From contig SCOE01000015.1 in assembly GCA_005503065.1 (NCBI GenBank), positions 1 through 64,000 on the forward strand: 64,000 bases of DNA. Reading direction: 5' to 3'. The translations under genes were made by a program, and so were the position numbers. The notes beneath the pieces were generated by a model that worked only from the letters and a program-made list of their open reading frames with translations, did no database searches and was not told the DNA's origin. How positions within the stretch are numbered: the first letter of the stretch is position 1; the number at the start of each line of letters is the position of its first letter. This DNA is from Comamonadaceae bacterium ALPHA2B (GTDB lineage: Bacteria; Pseudomonadota; Gammaproteobacteria; Burkholderiales; Burkholderiaceae_C). Below, piece after piece: positions 7,281 through 15,728 of this stretch.

Positions 7281-8867
7281 CTACAGCAACATCTCCGGCA
7301 CGACCGGCGCAATCAGCGTGTTGTAAAAGCGCTGCCAGAACCCCGCCTCCGGCTCGCTGGTGAGCACCATCTCCTTCTCGCCGTCGGTGGTCAGCCATTC
7401 CAAGGTGCCGCCGGGCTGCGCCAGGCGCAGGCGGTACGAGTTCTGCAGCTTGCTCAGGTTGATGACGCGCAGCATTTCGCGCGCCAACTGCGGGCTGTCG
7501 ACGACCAGGCCCATCTCGGTGTTCTGCGTCGCCGAGCGCGGGTCGAGGTTCATCGAGCCGATGAAGATGCGCCGCCGGTCGATGGCCGCCGTCTTGGCAT
7601 GTAGGCGCCCCAGGGACGCACCGAAGGCGCCGAAGCGCTTATTGGCCATGGTGCGCTCGGGGCTGAGCTCGTAGAGGTCGGCGCCGCCCTTGAGCAGGCG
7701 CTCGCGGTAGCGCACGTAGCCGGTGTGCACCAGCGGCTCGTCATTGGCGGCCAGCGAGTTGGTCAGCAGCGTGAGCTTGACCTTGCGCCGCGCCAGGTCG
7801 TCGAAGGCGGCCATGCCCTTCTCGCCGGGCACCAGGTAGGGCGAAGTGAGGTCGACCTCGGTCTTCGCGTCCATCAGGAGGCCCCAGACCTTCATCGTGA
7901 CGCTGGTGGACAGCGCCTCGTCGGCGCTCATGGTCGCCGGCTTGGTCGGCGGGTCGGCGATGGCCTGTGCTTCGCCCCACAACAGGCCCAGACGGCCTTC
8001 GTCGAGCTCCTCGCCGATGGGGCCGTAGCCCAGCACGTCGACCGGCGGCAGCACGATCTGAGGCGGCGGCGCGGCCATGCCCACCCACTCGTCGAACTGC
8101 GCGGCCATCGGGCGCACGCCGCGTTCGCCGGTGACGATCTCTTCCACCGGACGCACCTGCTGGCTGTTCCAGAAGGCGTCGAAGATGCGCTCGAGCTGCG
8201 GCACCACCTTGCCGACCACGAGCGCGTCCATGTCGATGAAGTTCTGCGACGGGCTGAGCACGAAGTACTCGTCGGCGATGTTGCGGCCGCCCACCACGGC
8301 CATCGTGCCGTCGGCGACGAACAGCTTGTTGTGCATGCGGTGGTTCAGCCGCGGGATCTCGTGCGGCGAGGCCGCGAAGCGCGAGACCAGGCCGCCGCGA
8401 CCGCAGCAGAAGGGATTGAACAGGCGCACCTGCAGGTTGGGCGTGTCGGCCAGCGCCAGCAACAGCTGCTGGCTGTGCACGGTGTACAGGTCGTCGACCA
8501 GCAGCCGCACCTTCACGCCGCGCAGCGCCGCCTCGCGCAGGGTGCGCATCAGCAGGCGGCCTGTGGCGTCGTTCTCGAGCTGGTAGTACTGCACCAGCAG
8601 CGAGTGCTGCGCGCGGCGCGCGAGCTGGATGCGGGCGTCGAGCGAATACACACCCAGCGGCATGAGCCGAAAGCCCGAGTGCTCGCCCGGCGGTGTGGAC
8701 GCCGCGGCGATGCGCGCCAGCGGGCTCGCCGGATCGGGCGTGGCCGCATGCTCGGCCGGGCGCTCCCTGGGCGGCGGCAGGGTGCCGCAGGCGGCGAGCA
8801 GCGCGCCTGCGGTCAGCGCCGCCAGCCATCGGAAGACGCGGCGGACCCCGGCGGGGCAGGCGGTCAT
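7281..8867 (-). CDS. Phospholipase D-family lipoprotein (cardiolipin-synthase-like)
   Basis: Predicted PLD-superfamily enzyme of 528 residues, related to ClsC/YmdC-type cardiolipin synthases. It has two HKD motifs: HNKLFVADGTMAVVGGRN (about residues 170-190) and LHAKTAAIDRRRIFIGSMN (about 410-430). The N-terminus is a lipoprotein signal (RWLAALTAGALLAAC with the lipobox Cys near residue 27), so it is likely anchored in the periplasm. The ATG at 8867 follows GGAGGA with 7 bp spacing. The longer upstream frame is not needed. Function as a transphosphatidylase is known for the family; substrate here is inferred. It is monocistronic. Confidence 0.82.
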   Translation of the reverse strand: MTACPAGVRRVFRWLAALTAGALLAACGTLPPPRERPAEHAATPDPASPLARIAAASTPPGEHSGFRLMPLGVYSLDARIQLARRAQHSLLVQYYQLENDATGRLLMRTLREAALRGVKVRLLVDDLYTVHSQQLLLALADTPNLQVRLFNPFCCGRGGLVSRFAASPHEIPRLNHRMHNKLFVADGTMAVVGGRNIADEYFVLSPSQNFIDMDALVVGKVVPQLERIFDAFWNSQQVRPVEEIVTGERGVRPMAAQFDEWVGMAAPPPQIVLPPVDVLGYGPIGEELDEGRLGLLWGEAQAIADPPTKPATMSADEALSTSVTMKVWGLLMDAKTEVDLTSPYLVPGEKGMAAFDDLARRKVKLTLLTNSLAANDEPLVHTGYVRYRERLLKGGADLYELSPERTMANKRFGAFGASLGRLHAKTAAIDRRRIFIGSMNLDPRSATQNTEMGLVVDSPQLAREMLRVINLSKLQNSYRLRLAQPGGTLEWLTTDGEKEMVLTSEPEAGFWQRFYNTLIAPVVPEMLL

Positions 8868-9010
8868 CGGTCGGTCCTCCATCCTTCTTCTCCTCGGTCG
8901 GGCCAGGCGGCCCATCATGAACGAAATACGGATGATTCGACCCTTCGGTTTCACAGCGACGCGAGCGGCAGGCAGCGCGAATCGGGCGGCCGCGGCGGGC
9001 AGGCGCTCCC

Positions 9011-9016
9011 TAGAAT
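9011..9016 (+). promoter_or_regulatory. TAGAAT -10 element upstream of the peroxiredoxin gene
   Basis: TAGAATCCCAGG lies 28 bp before the ATG at 9044, giving a leader of about 20 nt containing the CGGGAG ribosome binding site. The -35 region is not convincing. Confidence 0.45.
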
Positions 9017-9043
9017 CCCAGGCCTCACTCCGGGAGCTTGCGC

Positions 9044-9607
9044 ATGGCCTTCGTCCCACTCTCTTGGCGCCTCGCGGGCGCACTGGCGATCGCACTGGCC
9101 GGCGGCGGCGCGCAGGCCGCGCTCGACATCGGCGATCCCGCACCGGCCTTCACCGCGCCGGCGGCCCTGGGCGGGCAGGTGTTCCGCTACTCGCTCAAGG
9201 ACGAGCTGGCCAAGGGCCCGGTGGTGCTGTACTTCTTCCCTGCCGCGGACTCGGCGGACTGCTCCCTCGAGGCGCATGCCTTCGCCGAGGCCATCGACCA
9301 GTTCAAGGCGCTGGGCGCCTCGGTCATCGGCGTCTCGGCCGACGACATCGGCACGCTCACGAAGTTCTCCGTCAAGTCCTGCCAGAGCCGCTTTCCCGTG
9401 GCGTCGGACGAGGGCAAGGCGGTGATCCGCAGCTTCGACGCGCTGATGCAGACGCGGCCCGATTTTGCCAACCGGCTGTCGTACGTGATCGCGTCCGACG
9501 GCAGGGTCGCGGCCTATTACCAGAACCTCAATCCGGGCCGGCACGTGGAGCGCATGCTCGGTGCGCTGCGCAGCCTGCCCGCTGCGGCAAGGGCGCCAGC
9601 ACGCTGA
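9044..9607 (+). CDS. Exported peroxiredoxin (AhpC/TSA, PrxQ/BCP-like)
   Basis: Thiol peroxidase of the AhpC-TSA family, 187 residues, with an N-terminal signal peptide (SWRLAGALAIALAGGGAQA, cleavage after AQA). The thioredoxin-fold core begins IGDPAPAFTAPAALGG. The peroxidatic Cys is in FFPAADSADCSLEAHAF, where Ser replaces the usual Thr of PxxxT/SxxC, an allowed change. A second Cys in VKSCQSRFPV may resolve the disulfide. The ATG at 9044 follows CGGGAG. Export suggests a role in periplasmic peroxide removal. It is a single gene, with a repeat and a convergent regulator downstream. Confidence 0.82.
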   Translation: MAFVPLSWRLAGALAIALAGGGAQAALDIGDPAPAFTAPAALGGQVFRYSLKDELAKGPVVLYFFPAADSADCSLEAHAFAEAIDQFKALGASVIGVSADDIGTLTKFSVKSCQSRFPVASDEGKAVIRSFDALMQTRPDFANRLSYVIASDGRVAAYYQNLNPGRHVERMLGALRSLPAAARAPAR

Positions 9608-9615
9608 GGGCGATC

Positions 9616-9680
9616 GCTATCGATTTCATAGCTGCTCGCGCCCGTCCGGCGGGCGTTGCGGCCACTTTTGGCTTGAAAAC
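9616..9680 (+). repeat. Family A palindromic repeat, copy 2
   Basis: GCTATCGATTTCATAGC, GCGCCCGTCCGGCGGGCG and a trailing GCTTGAAAACTCAA form a full family A element between the convergent peroxiredoxin and TetR genes. The TetR stop codon at 9681 lies at its very end. Confidence 0.88.
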
Positions 9681-10298
9681 TCAACCAGCGGCCGCCGCCA
9701 CCGCGTAGACCAGTTGCGTCGCGGGCGCCACCAGGGCGCGCAGATCGGCCTCGCGGCCCTGCTCCACCGCTTCCAGCACCAGCTCGTTGATGCCACCCAC
9801 CACTGTGAGCGCCAGGGCCCGCGACAGCACCGGCGGCTGCGCGGCGTCGCCCACCGGCCCGGCATGCAGCGTGCCGCGGATGAAGGCGGCAATCTCGTCG
9901 TTCACGCGCCGCCGCGCCGCCAGCCCCGGCAGGCCCAGCCCCAGGATCTCGACGAAGAGCGTGCGCAGCAGCACCGGGTTCTGCGCCAGGCAGTCGAAGT
10001 ACGCCGTCACCGCCCGCTCCACCTGCGCGCGCCACGGCTGCGCGGGGTCGACCGAGTCGGCCAGCACCTTCAGCGCCTCGCGGCTGGCCGCTTCGTAGAG
10101 CGCGATCAGGCACTCCTCCTTGGTCGAGAAGTGCTCGTAGAAGGTGCGGCGGGAGACGGCTGCCTCGCGCACGATGTCGGCGATGGAGGTCTGGGCATAG
10201 CCCTTGGCGGCCACGGCCTGCGCCATGCCTTCGAGCAGGCGGCTGCGGTGCTCGCGGGCGGCAGGGCTCAGGTCGGCCGGGGAGACATCGAGAGACAT
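9681..10298 (-). CDS. TetR-family transcriptional regulator
   Basis: TetR-type repressor of 205 residues. The N-terminal helix-turn-helix is AQTSIADIVREAAVSRRTFYEHFSTKEE, split by the turn at GYAQTS and VSRRTF (about residues 30-65). The remainder is an all-helical ligand domain. It is divergent from the hydrolase gene at 10478, with two matching inverted repeats in the shared promoter region, so it probably represses that gene and itself. Ligand unknown. Confidence 0.87.
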   Translation of the reverse strand: MSLDVSPADLSPAAREHRSRLLEGMAQAVAAKGYAQTSIADIVREAAVSRRTFYEHFSTKEECLIALYEAASREALKVLADSVDPAQPWRAQVERAVTAYFDCLAQNPVLLRTLFVEILGLGLPGLAARRRVNDEIAAFIRGTLHAGPVGDAAQPPVLSRALALTVVGGINELVLEAVEQGREADLRALVAPATQLVYAVAAAAG

Positions 10299-10390
10299 GC
10301 GGACGGATGCAAGGAACGGAACGGCCGCTTGGCCGGGACCGCGAGCGTAGCGCGTTGCGGCAAGCCTTCGTGCAACGGCTGCTCACGAAT

Positions 10391-10408
10391 TGGTACTTGA
10401 CAGTACCA
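10391..10408. promoter_or_regulatory. Predicted TetR operator 1 with overlapping -35
   Basis: Perfect inverted repeat TGGTACT-TGAC-AGTACCA in the divergent intergenic region. A consensus -35, TTGACA (10397-10402), lies inside it, directed toward the hydrolase gene. Half-site and spacing match operator 2. Confidence 0.75.
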
Positions 10409-10434
10409 GACGTCGCAACGACGATAGCGTGAAC

Positions 10435-10450
10435 GGTACGCAAACGTACC
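10435..10450. promoter_or_regulatory. Predicted TetR operator 2
   Basis: Perfect inverted repeat GGTACG-CAAA-CGTACC. It shares the GGTACn-N4-nGTACC architecture with operator 1, centred 43 bp away, about four helical turns. It lies 28 bp before the hydrolase ATG. Confidence 0.72.
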
Positions 10451-10477
10451 AATCCACCCCAAGCCCCTTCGCACACC

Positions 10478-11296
10478 ATGTCCCAACTCGTCGTCCGCCG
10501 CCTGCTCATCGATCTCGAAGCGCCCTTTGCCCGCGACTGGTGCGGGGGCGATGCGTTTTCCACCGCCTTCTTCAACGCCCTGTCGATGAGCTTTCCCTTC
10601 GGTGAGCAGTTCTTCATCGACGCCGTGCGCGCCGCCCTGCCGACGCTGCCGGCCGAGGAGCAGGCGCGACGCCAGGCCGAGGTCCGTGGTTTCATCGGCC
10701 AGGAGGCGACGCACCGGCGCATCCATGCCCCCTTCAATGCGCAGTTGGAGAAGCAGGGCCTCGTCGACCGCTGGACGCCGCGCGCGATGAAGCGCATGGA
10801 ACTGCTCAAGGACGCCGACCCGCGCCATGCGCTCGCGATCACGGCGGCCACCGAGCATTTCACGGCCATGTTCGCGCACTGGCTGCTCGCGCACCCGGAA
10901 GTACTGGCTGGTGCCGAGCAGCGCCTGCAGACCTTGTGGCTGTGGCACAGCGCCGAGGAATCCGAGCACAAGACCACCGCATTCGACCTGTACCGCGCGG
11001 CCGAGGGCTCCGAGGCCTGGCGCACCCGCTGGATGCGCCGCGTGACCACCCTCTTCCTGGGCGACCTGGCGCGCCAGACGGTCGCCAACCTGCGCCACGA
11101 GGGCCAGCTGTGGAAATGGTCGACCTGGAAGAGCGCCTGGCGCATCCTCGGCGCCCGCGGCGGCCTGCTGCGCGGCAACTGGGCGGCCTGGCGGCGGTAT
11201 TTCCGCGCCGACTTCCATCCCTCGCAGGACGACAGCCGCCTGGCCGAGCAGTGGCTCGCCAGCCACGCCGACCGCTTCGTGCCGGTCGGCGGCTGA
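10478..11296 (+). CDS. Predicted metal-dependent hydrolase (PF10118 family)
   Basis: Protein of 272 residues with the features of the PF10118 predicted metal-dependent hydrolases. It carries helical carboxylate/His motifs FIGQEATHRRIH (about residues 70-82), TEHFTAMFAHW (about 125-136) and WHSAEESEHKTTAFDLY (about 155-171), which look like a di-metal site of ferritin-like type. Substrate unknown. It is divergent from a TetR gene and preceded by two matching operators, so it is likely an inducible defence or catabolic enzyme. Confidence 0.82.
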   Translation: MSQLVVRRLLIDLEAPFARDWCGGDAFSTAFFNALSMSFPFGEQFFIDAVRAALPTLPAEEQARRQAEVRGFIGQEATHRRIHAPFNAQLEKQGLVDRWTPRAMKRMELLKDADPRHALAITAATEHFTAMFAHWLLAHPEVLAGAEQRLQTLWLWHSAEESEHKTTAFDLYRAAEGSEAWRTRWMRRVTTLFLGDLARQTVANLRHEGQLWKWSTWKSAWRILGARGGLLRGNWAAWRRYFRADFHPSQDDSRLAEQWLASHADRFVPVGG

Positions 11297-11314
11297 AAAG
11301 ACCTCAGGCTTGGT

Positions 11315-11767
11315 TCAGGCGGGCGCGTGCGAGCGCGCCCAGCGCACGATGTCGGCCGCGCCCATGGCGCCGGGCTGGCGCGCCACCTCGCGCCCGCCCG
11401 CGAAGAGGGCCAGCGTCGGAATGCTGCGGATGTTGAAGCGCGCACCGACGCGCTGCTGCGCTTCGGTGTCGACCTTGACGAGCTGGAACTGCGGCTCCAG
11501 CGTCTTCGCGGCCTGCGCGAAGTGCGGCGCCATCTGCAGGCAGGGCCCGCACCAGGGCGCCCAGAAGTCGACCAGCACCGGTAGGTCGCTGCGCGCCACA
11601 TGGCGGTCGAACTGGGCCTCGTCGAGCGCCACGGGGGCGCCCGCGAAAAGCGGCTGATGGCAGTTCCCGCAATCCGGCGCGCTGGCCAGGTCGGCGGCCT
11701 TCACGCGGTTGGTGGTGTGGCAGTGCGGGCACACCACGTGGAGCGATGCGGGGGCCTCGCCGCTCAT
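11315..11767 (-). CDS. trxC: Thioredoxin 2 (TrxC)
   Basis: Zinc-binding cytoplasmic thioredoxin of 150 residues. The N-terminal zinc finger has two CxxC pairs (VVCPHCHTT and DCGNCHQPL). The thioredoxin domain carries the active site FWAPWCGPCLQMAP and the cis-Pro in RSIPTLALF. Length and domain order match E. coli TrxC. GAGGTAG precedes the ATG. It is last in a three-gene minus-strand unit with two small unknown genes; spacing to the 77-codon gene is 8 bp. Confidence 0.92.
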   Translation of the reverse strand: MSGEAPASLHVVCPHCHTTNRVKAADLASAPDCGNCHQPLFAGAPVALDEAQFDRHVARSDLPVLVDFWAPWCGPCLQMAPHFAQAAKTLEPQFQLVKVDTEAQQRVGARFNIRSIPTLALFAGGREVARQPGAMGAADIVRWARSHAPA

Positions 11768-11775
11768 GATCTACC

Positions 11776-12009
11776 TCATCCCTTGAGCGACTCGTCCAGC
11801 TCCTTGCAGGACGGCGCACAGACCGGCTGGGCCTTGCCCAGCACGCGCTTGGTCTGCATCAGCGAGCGCGGGCGATGCTTGCCGCACAGGAAGCAGGACA
11901 TCGTGGCACCGCTGAACGAGGACGAAGCCTTGAAGGGCGAGCCCGGCGTCTTGGACTTGTAGCGCAGGCCGCCTTCGTTGACGGTGGTTTTGACATCGGC
12001 GTTGGACAT
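11776..12009 (-). CDS. Small Cys-rich conserved hypothetical protein
   Basis: Basic protein of 77 residues. The middle holds MSCFLCGKHRPRS and a further VCAPSC, giving a C-x2-C...C-x3-C pattern that could bind zinc. No named family is recognised. AAAGGGA lies about 6 bp before the ATG, which supports the start. It lies 8 bp upstream of trxC in the same direction, so co-transcription is likely. A redox or metal link with TrxC is a guess. Confidence 0.72.
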   Translation of the reverse strand: MSNADVKTTVNEGGLRYKSKTPGSPFKASSSFSGATMSCFLCGKHRPRSLMQTKRVLGKAQPVCAPSCKELDESLKG

Positions 12010-12027
12010 CGGTCCCTTTCTTCAAAC

Positions 12028-12378
12028 TCAAACAATCGATCCGGGCGGCGTCGCGCTGCCGGCGCGGGCGCGCTCGATGGCCTGGCGCGCCGCCAGCTCG
12101 GCGCTCATGGCCGGTTCCAGCGCGCTGCGGCACAGGCCGGCGTGCTGGTAGTGCAGGTTCTCGTAGAGCTCGGCGGCCGCAGGGAAGCGGTCCAGCAGGG
12201 GCCCGAGTTCGGCGCCGGAGGCGACGTCCTCGAACTCGTGCACCAGGTTCAGCACGACGGAGCGGTACTGCTCGGCGCCGATGGGGGTGGGGCTGTGTTC
12301 GAGCCGCTCGAGCAACTGTGCCAGCGTCGCCGTCACGGCCAGGTCGCGCCCGGCAGGGGGTGTGGAGGTGGCTTTCAT
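12028..12378 (-). CDS. Hypothetical protein
   Basis: Soluble, mostly helical protein of 116 residues (119 if the ATG at 12387 is used). Recognisable stretches are TLAQLLERLEHSPTPIGAEQYR and NLHYQHAGLCRSALEP; no family is recognised. There is no clear ribosome binding site for either start. It is 18 bp upstream of the 77-codon gene and transcribed with it toward trxC. Divergent from the aldehyde dehydrogenase gene. Confidence 0.6.
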   Translation of the reverse strand: MKATSTPPAGRDLAVTATLAQLLERLEHSPTPIGAEQYRSVVLNLVHEFEDVASGAELGPLLDRFPAAAELYENLHYQHAGLCRSALEPAMSAELAARQAIERARAGSATPPGSIV

Positions 12379-12525
12379 GCGTGGCATATGGCGATTTTCG
12401 GCGTTTTTTCCAGTGCCGACGGCCAAAGGGCCTTCGTGCACCGCAAATCGGGGCGAGAAACAGGCGCCGGCCGCCCTCGCCGGCACGCCTGCAACGGCGC
12501 CTGGGCTCACGCACAATCCGGGCCC

Positions 12526-13959
12526 ATGCAGCTCAACTTCATCGCCAACACCAACGTTCCCTCGGCCTCGGGCCGCCTCCTCCCGGTCCTCGACCCCTCC
12601 GACGGGCAGGCCTTCGACGAGCTGCAGCGCAGCAACGCGGACGACATCGACGCCGCCGTGCGTGCGGCACGCGACTGCTTCGACACCGTGTGGCACAAGG
12701 TGAGCGCGGCCGAGCGCGGCCGGCTGCTGTACAAGCTGTCACAAAAAATCGCCGAGCATGCCGACGAACTCACGGCACTCGAGCAGCGCGACTGCGGCAA
12801 GCCCACCAAGCAGGCCCGCGCCGACGCGCTGGCGCTGGTGCGCTACTTCGAGTTCTACGCCGGCGCCTGCGACAAGTTCCACGGCGAGACCATCCCCTAC
12901 CAGGACGGCTACAGCGTCTTCACCTGGCGCGAGCCGCACGGCGTGACGGGCCACGTCATTCCCTGGAACTACCCGATGCAGATCTTCGGCCGCAGCGTGG
13001 GCGGCGCGCTGGCCGCGGGCAACGTGTGCGTGGTCAAGCCGGCCGAGGACGCCTGCCTCTCGCTGATCCGCGTGGCACAGCTGGCGGCCGAGGTGGGCTT
13101 TCCGCCCGGCGCCATCAACATCGTAACGGGCTACGGCCACGAGGTCGGCGACGCGCTGGCCCGGCACCCGGGCATCGACCACATCAGCTTCACCGGCAGC
13201 CCGAAGGTGGGCACGATCATCCAGCAGGTGGCAGCCGAGCGGCACTGCCCGGTCACGCTGGAGCTGGGCGGCAAGAGCCCGCAGATCATCTTTGCCGACG
13301 CCGACCTGGGTGCGGCCATTCCCGTGATCATCAACGCCATCGTGCAGAACGCCGGCCAGACCTGCTCGGCCGGCTCGCGCGTGCTGATCGAGCGCGAGAT
13401 CTACGAGCTGCTGCTCGAGCGCCTGGGCCACGCCTTCGAGGCGCTGCGCGTCGGCCCGGCGGCGATGGACCTCGACGTCGGCCCGCTGATCCGCCAGTCG
13501 CAGCAGCAGCGCGTGTGGGACTTCCTGTCCGACGCCCATGCTGCCGACATCCCGATGGTGGCGCAGGGCCAGATCGTCGACGAGGCGCCCGACACCGGCT
13601 TCTACCAGGCCCCCACCTTGCTGCGCGACGTCCCGGTGCACCACCGGCTGGCGCAGGAAGAGGTCTTCGGCCCGGTGCTGTGCGCCATGCCCTTCGCCGA
13701 CGAAGACGAGGCCGTGGCGCTCGCCAACGCCACCCAGTTCGGGCTGGTGGCGGGCGTCTGGACCACCAATGGCGCGCGCCAGTTCCGCATGGCCAAGCGG
13801 GTGAAGAGCGGTCAGGTCTTCATCAACAACTACGGCGCCGGCGGCGGCGTGGAACTGCCCTTCGGCGGCGTGAAGTCCTCGGGCTACGGCCGCGAGAAGG
13901 GCTTCGAGGCGCTGTACGGCTTCACCACGCTGAAGACGGTCGCGGTGCGTCACGGCTAG
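12526..13959 (+). CDS. NAD(P)-dependent aldehyde dehydrogenase
   Basis: Aldehyde dehydrogenase superfamily enzyme of 477 residues, close in pattern to betaine-aldehyde and gamma-aminobutyraldehyde dehydrogenases. Motifs are HVIPWNYPMQIF (cofactor entry), FTGSPKVGT (Rossmann), the catalytic Glu in TLELGGKSP and the catalytic Cys in NAGQTCSAGSR. The C-terminal ELPFGGVKSSGYGREKG is typical. The ATG at 12526 has no Shine-Dalgarno; a CACAAT element lies about 9 bp upstream, so translation may be leaderless. Substrate is not known from sequence. It is followed by a family A repeat. Confidence 0.87.
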   Translation: MQLNFIANTNVPSASGRLLPVLDPSDGQAFDELQRSNADDIDAAVRAARDCFDTVWHKVSAAERGRLLYKLSQKIAEHADELTALEQRDCGKPTKQARADALALVRYFEFYAGACDKFHGETIPYQDGYSVFTWREPHGVTGHVIPWNYPMQIFGRSVGGALAAGNVCVVKPAEDACLSLIRVAQLAAEVGFPPGAINIVTGYGHEVGDALARHPGIDHISFTGSPKVGTIIQQVAAERHCPVTLELGGKSPQIIFADADLGAAIPVIINAIVQNAGQTCSAGSRVLIEREIYELLLERLGHAFEALRVGPAAMDLDVGPLIRQSQQQRVWDFLSDAHAADIPMVAQGQIVDEAPDTGFYQAPTLLRDVPVHHRLAQEEVFGPVLCAMPFADEDEAVALANATQFGLVAGVWTTNGARQFRMAKRVKSGQVFINNYGAGGGVELPFGGVKSSGYGREKGFEALYGFTTLKTVAVRHG

Positions 13960-13966
13960 CGTTTGT

Positions 13967-14028
13967 GAATGAAATCGGCCTCCAGCGCCCGTCCAGCGGG
14001 CGCCGGCAGCTATAGAAACCATAGCAAC
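13967..14028 (+). repeat. Family A palindromic repeat, copy 3
   Basis: AATCGGCCTCCAGCGCCCG, its CGGGCGC partner and AGCTATAGAAACCATAGCAA form a complete element in the 83-bp gap after the aldehyde dehydrogenase gene. The ribosome binding site of the next gene (GGAGGG) follows directly. Confidence 0.88.
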
Positions 14029-14042
14029 CGGAGGGAATAACG

Positions 14043-14738
14043 ATGCGACGGATCAGGTCACTCGGGCTGGCGTGGGCCGCCGCCTCGCTGCTCGCCGGCA
14101 CAGCGGCTGCCCAGAGCACCGCGCCGGCCCCCGGCGTCTACGTCTACGAGGGCGGCGCCGGCACGCTGGAGATCCGTCCGGACGGCCGCTTCAAGATCGA
14201 CACCGTCGGCGCCAACTTCCACACCTGCAACCTCGAAGGCCGCATCGCGCAGGGCCGGGGCCAGGTGTCGCAGTCGGCCTGCGTGCTGAGCTTCAGGCCG
14301 GGCAAGGACGGACTGACGGTCGGCACGAACCAGTCCGACCAGTGCCAGGAAAGCTGCGGCATGCGCGCCACCTTCGTCGGCGAATACATCCGCCCCGCGC
14401 CAGCCTGCGTGCCGACCACGGTGGGCGCCACGCGCAAGGCCTTCAAGCGCCAGTACGACGCGAAGCAGTACGCCCAGGCCCAGGCCACGCTGGCGCCCGT
14501 GCTGGCCGAGTGCGAGAAGACGCTCTCGTGGCTCGACAAGGGCTGGATCCGCAACGACCTCGCGCTGGCGCAGGTGCGTGCCGGCGACAAGGCCGCCTGC
14601 CTGAAGACGCTGGCCCCGCTGGCCGACGATGCGGCGGCCAGCGACAAGGACATCCAGGAGGGCTATCCGCCCTCGGACGCGGACGCCTGGCTGCGCGTGG
14701 TGCGCGCCACGCGGACGAATCTCAAGCTGTGCCGCTGA
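14043..14738 (+). CDS. Exported Cys-rich hypothetical protein
   Basis: Periplasmic protein of 231 residues with a signal peptide (LGLAWAAASLLAGTAAAQ, cleavage after AAA). The mature N-terminal half is a beta-rich domain (GVYVYEGGAGTLEIRPDGRF) with Cys residues in FHTCNLEG, SQSACVLSF and DQCQESCGM, probably disulfide-bonded. The C-terminal half looks helical and repeat-like (KRQYDAKQYAQAQATLAPVL). No named family is recognised. GGAGGG 7 bp upstream supports the start. Convergent with the ZIP transporter gene. Confidence 0.72.
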   Translation: MRRIRSLGLAWAAASLLAGTAAAQSTAPAPGVYVYEGGAGTLEIRPDGRFKIDTVGANFHTCNLEGRIAQGRGQVSQSACVLSFRPGKDGLTVGTNQSDQCQESCGMRATFVGEYIRPAPACVPTTVGATRKAFKRQYDAKQYAQAQATLAPVLAECEKTLSWLDKGWIRNDLALAQVRAGDKAACLKTLAPLADDAAASDKDIQEGYPPSDADAWLRVVRATRTNLKLCR

Positions 14739-14760
14739 AGCCGGCCCGGGGAGAAGGCTC

Positions 14761-15684
14761 TCAGCCCAGCGCCGTGTCGAGCAGCATCATGAGCACGAAG
14801 CCCACCATCAGGCCCCCGGTGGCGAAGGCCTCGTGGCCCTTGCGGTGCGACTCCGGAATGATCTCGTGGCTGATGACGAAGAGCATCGCCCCGGCCGCAA
14901 AGCCCAGCCCCCAGGGCAGCAGCGCCGCCGACCAGCCGATCACCGCAGCGCCCAGTACGGCGCCCAGCGGCTCCACCAGGCCCGAGGCCATCCCCAGGGC
15001 GACGGCGACCCGGCGCCGATAGCCCGCGGCGAGCAGCGCCACGGCCACCACCAGCCCCTCGGGCACGTCCTGGATCGCAATGCCCGTGGCCAGCGCGTCG
15101 GCGCGCAGGCCGTCGTTGCCCGCATAGCCCACGCCGATGGCCAGCCCCTCGGGCAGGTTGTGCAGCGCGATGGCGATCACGAACAGCCAGGTGCGGCGCA
15201 GCTTGCGTGCCGCGTGGCCGTCCATGCCCTCCCGGCCCTTGATGAAATGCTCGTGCGGCAGCAGCTTGTCCATCGCCATCAGCGCGATGCCGCCGAGCAG
15301 GATCGCCGTGCCGATGAGCCCGCCCGCCGCCCAGGTGCTGTCGCCCGCGCCGCCGAGGCGCCGCGCGGCCTCCAGGCCGGGGATGATGAGCGAGAAGGCG
15401 CAGGCCGCCAGCATGACGCCGGCGCCGAAGCCGAACAGGGTGTCCTGCACCCGGTCCGACAGGCGCTGCGAGAACATCACCGGCACCGTACCCAGGGCCT
15501 TTGCCAGCGCCGCCACCGAGCCGCCCAGCAGCGCATGCCAGACGAGCGCATCGCTGCGCACGAAGGCCCAGAACTGCCCGCCCAGCACGAGCGCGCCCGC
15601 GGCCACGATGGCCAGGCCCAGCCATTCGCGGGGCGACAGGGGCGCACGGAACGGTGCAGGCCTTGCGGTATCTGTGTCGTCCAT
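14761..15684 (-). CDS. ZIP-family metal transporter
   Basis: Inner-membrane ZIP-type importer of divalent metals (zinc or similar), 307 residues with about eight hydrophobic segments. The metal-binding helices IV and V carry IALHNLPEGLAIGVG and AIQDVPEGLVVAVAL, the family signature. HNLPEG is exact, while the second motif has Q-D in place of H-N. A cytoplasmic loop with PHEHFIKGREGMDGHAARK may sense metal. The start at 15684 follows AGGAGGG. It lies 44 bp after sodA, same strand, and may be co-transcribed; metal supply for the superoxide dismutase is a plausible link. Confidence 0.85.
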   Translation of the reverse strand: MDDTDTARPAPFRAPLSPREWLGLAIVAAGALVLGGQFWAFVRSDALVWHALLGGSVAALAKALGTVPVMFSQRLSDRVQDTLFGFGAGVMLAACAFSLIIPGLEAARRLGGAGDSTWAAGGLIGTAILLGGIALMAMDKLLPHEHFIKGREGMDGHAARKLRRTWLFVIAIALHNLPEGLAIGVGYAGNDGLRADALATGIAIQDVPEGLVVAVALLAAGYRRRVAVALGMASGLVEPLGAVLGAAVIGWSAALLPWGLGFAAGAMLFVISHEIIPESHRKGHEAFATGGLMVGFVLMMLLDTALG

Positions 15685-15728
15685 CGGAATCCCTCCTGCG
15701 CGTTCGACGTGCGGGCGTGGCGGGCCGC

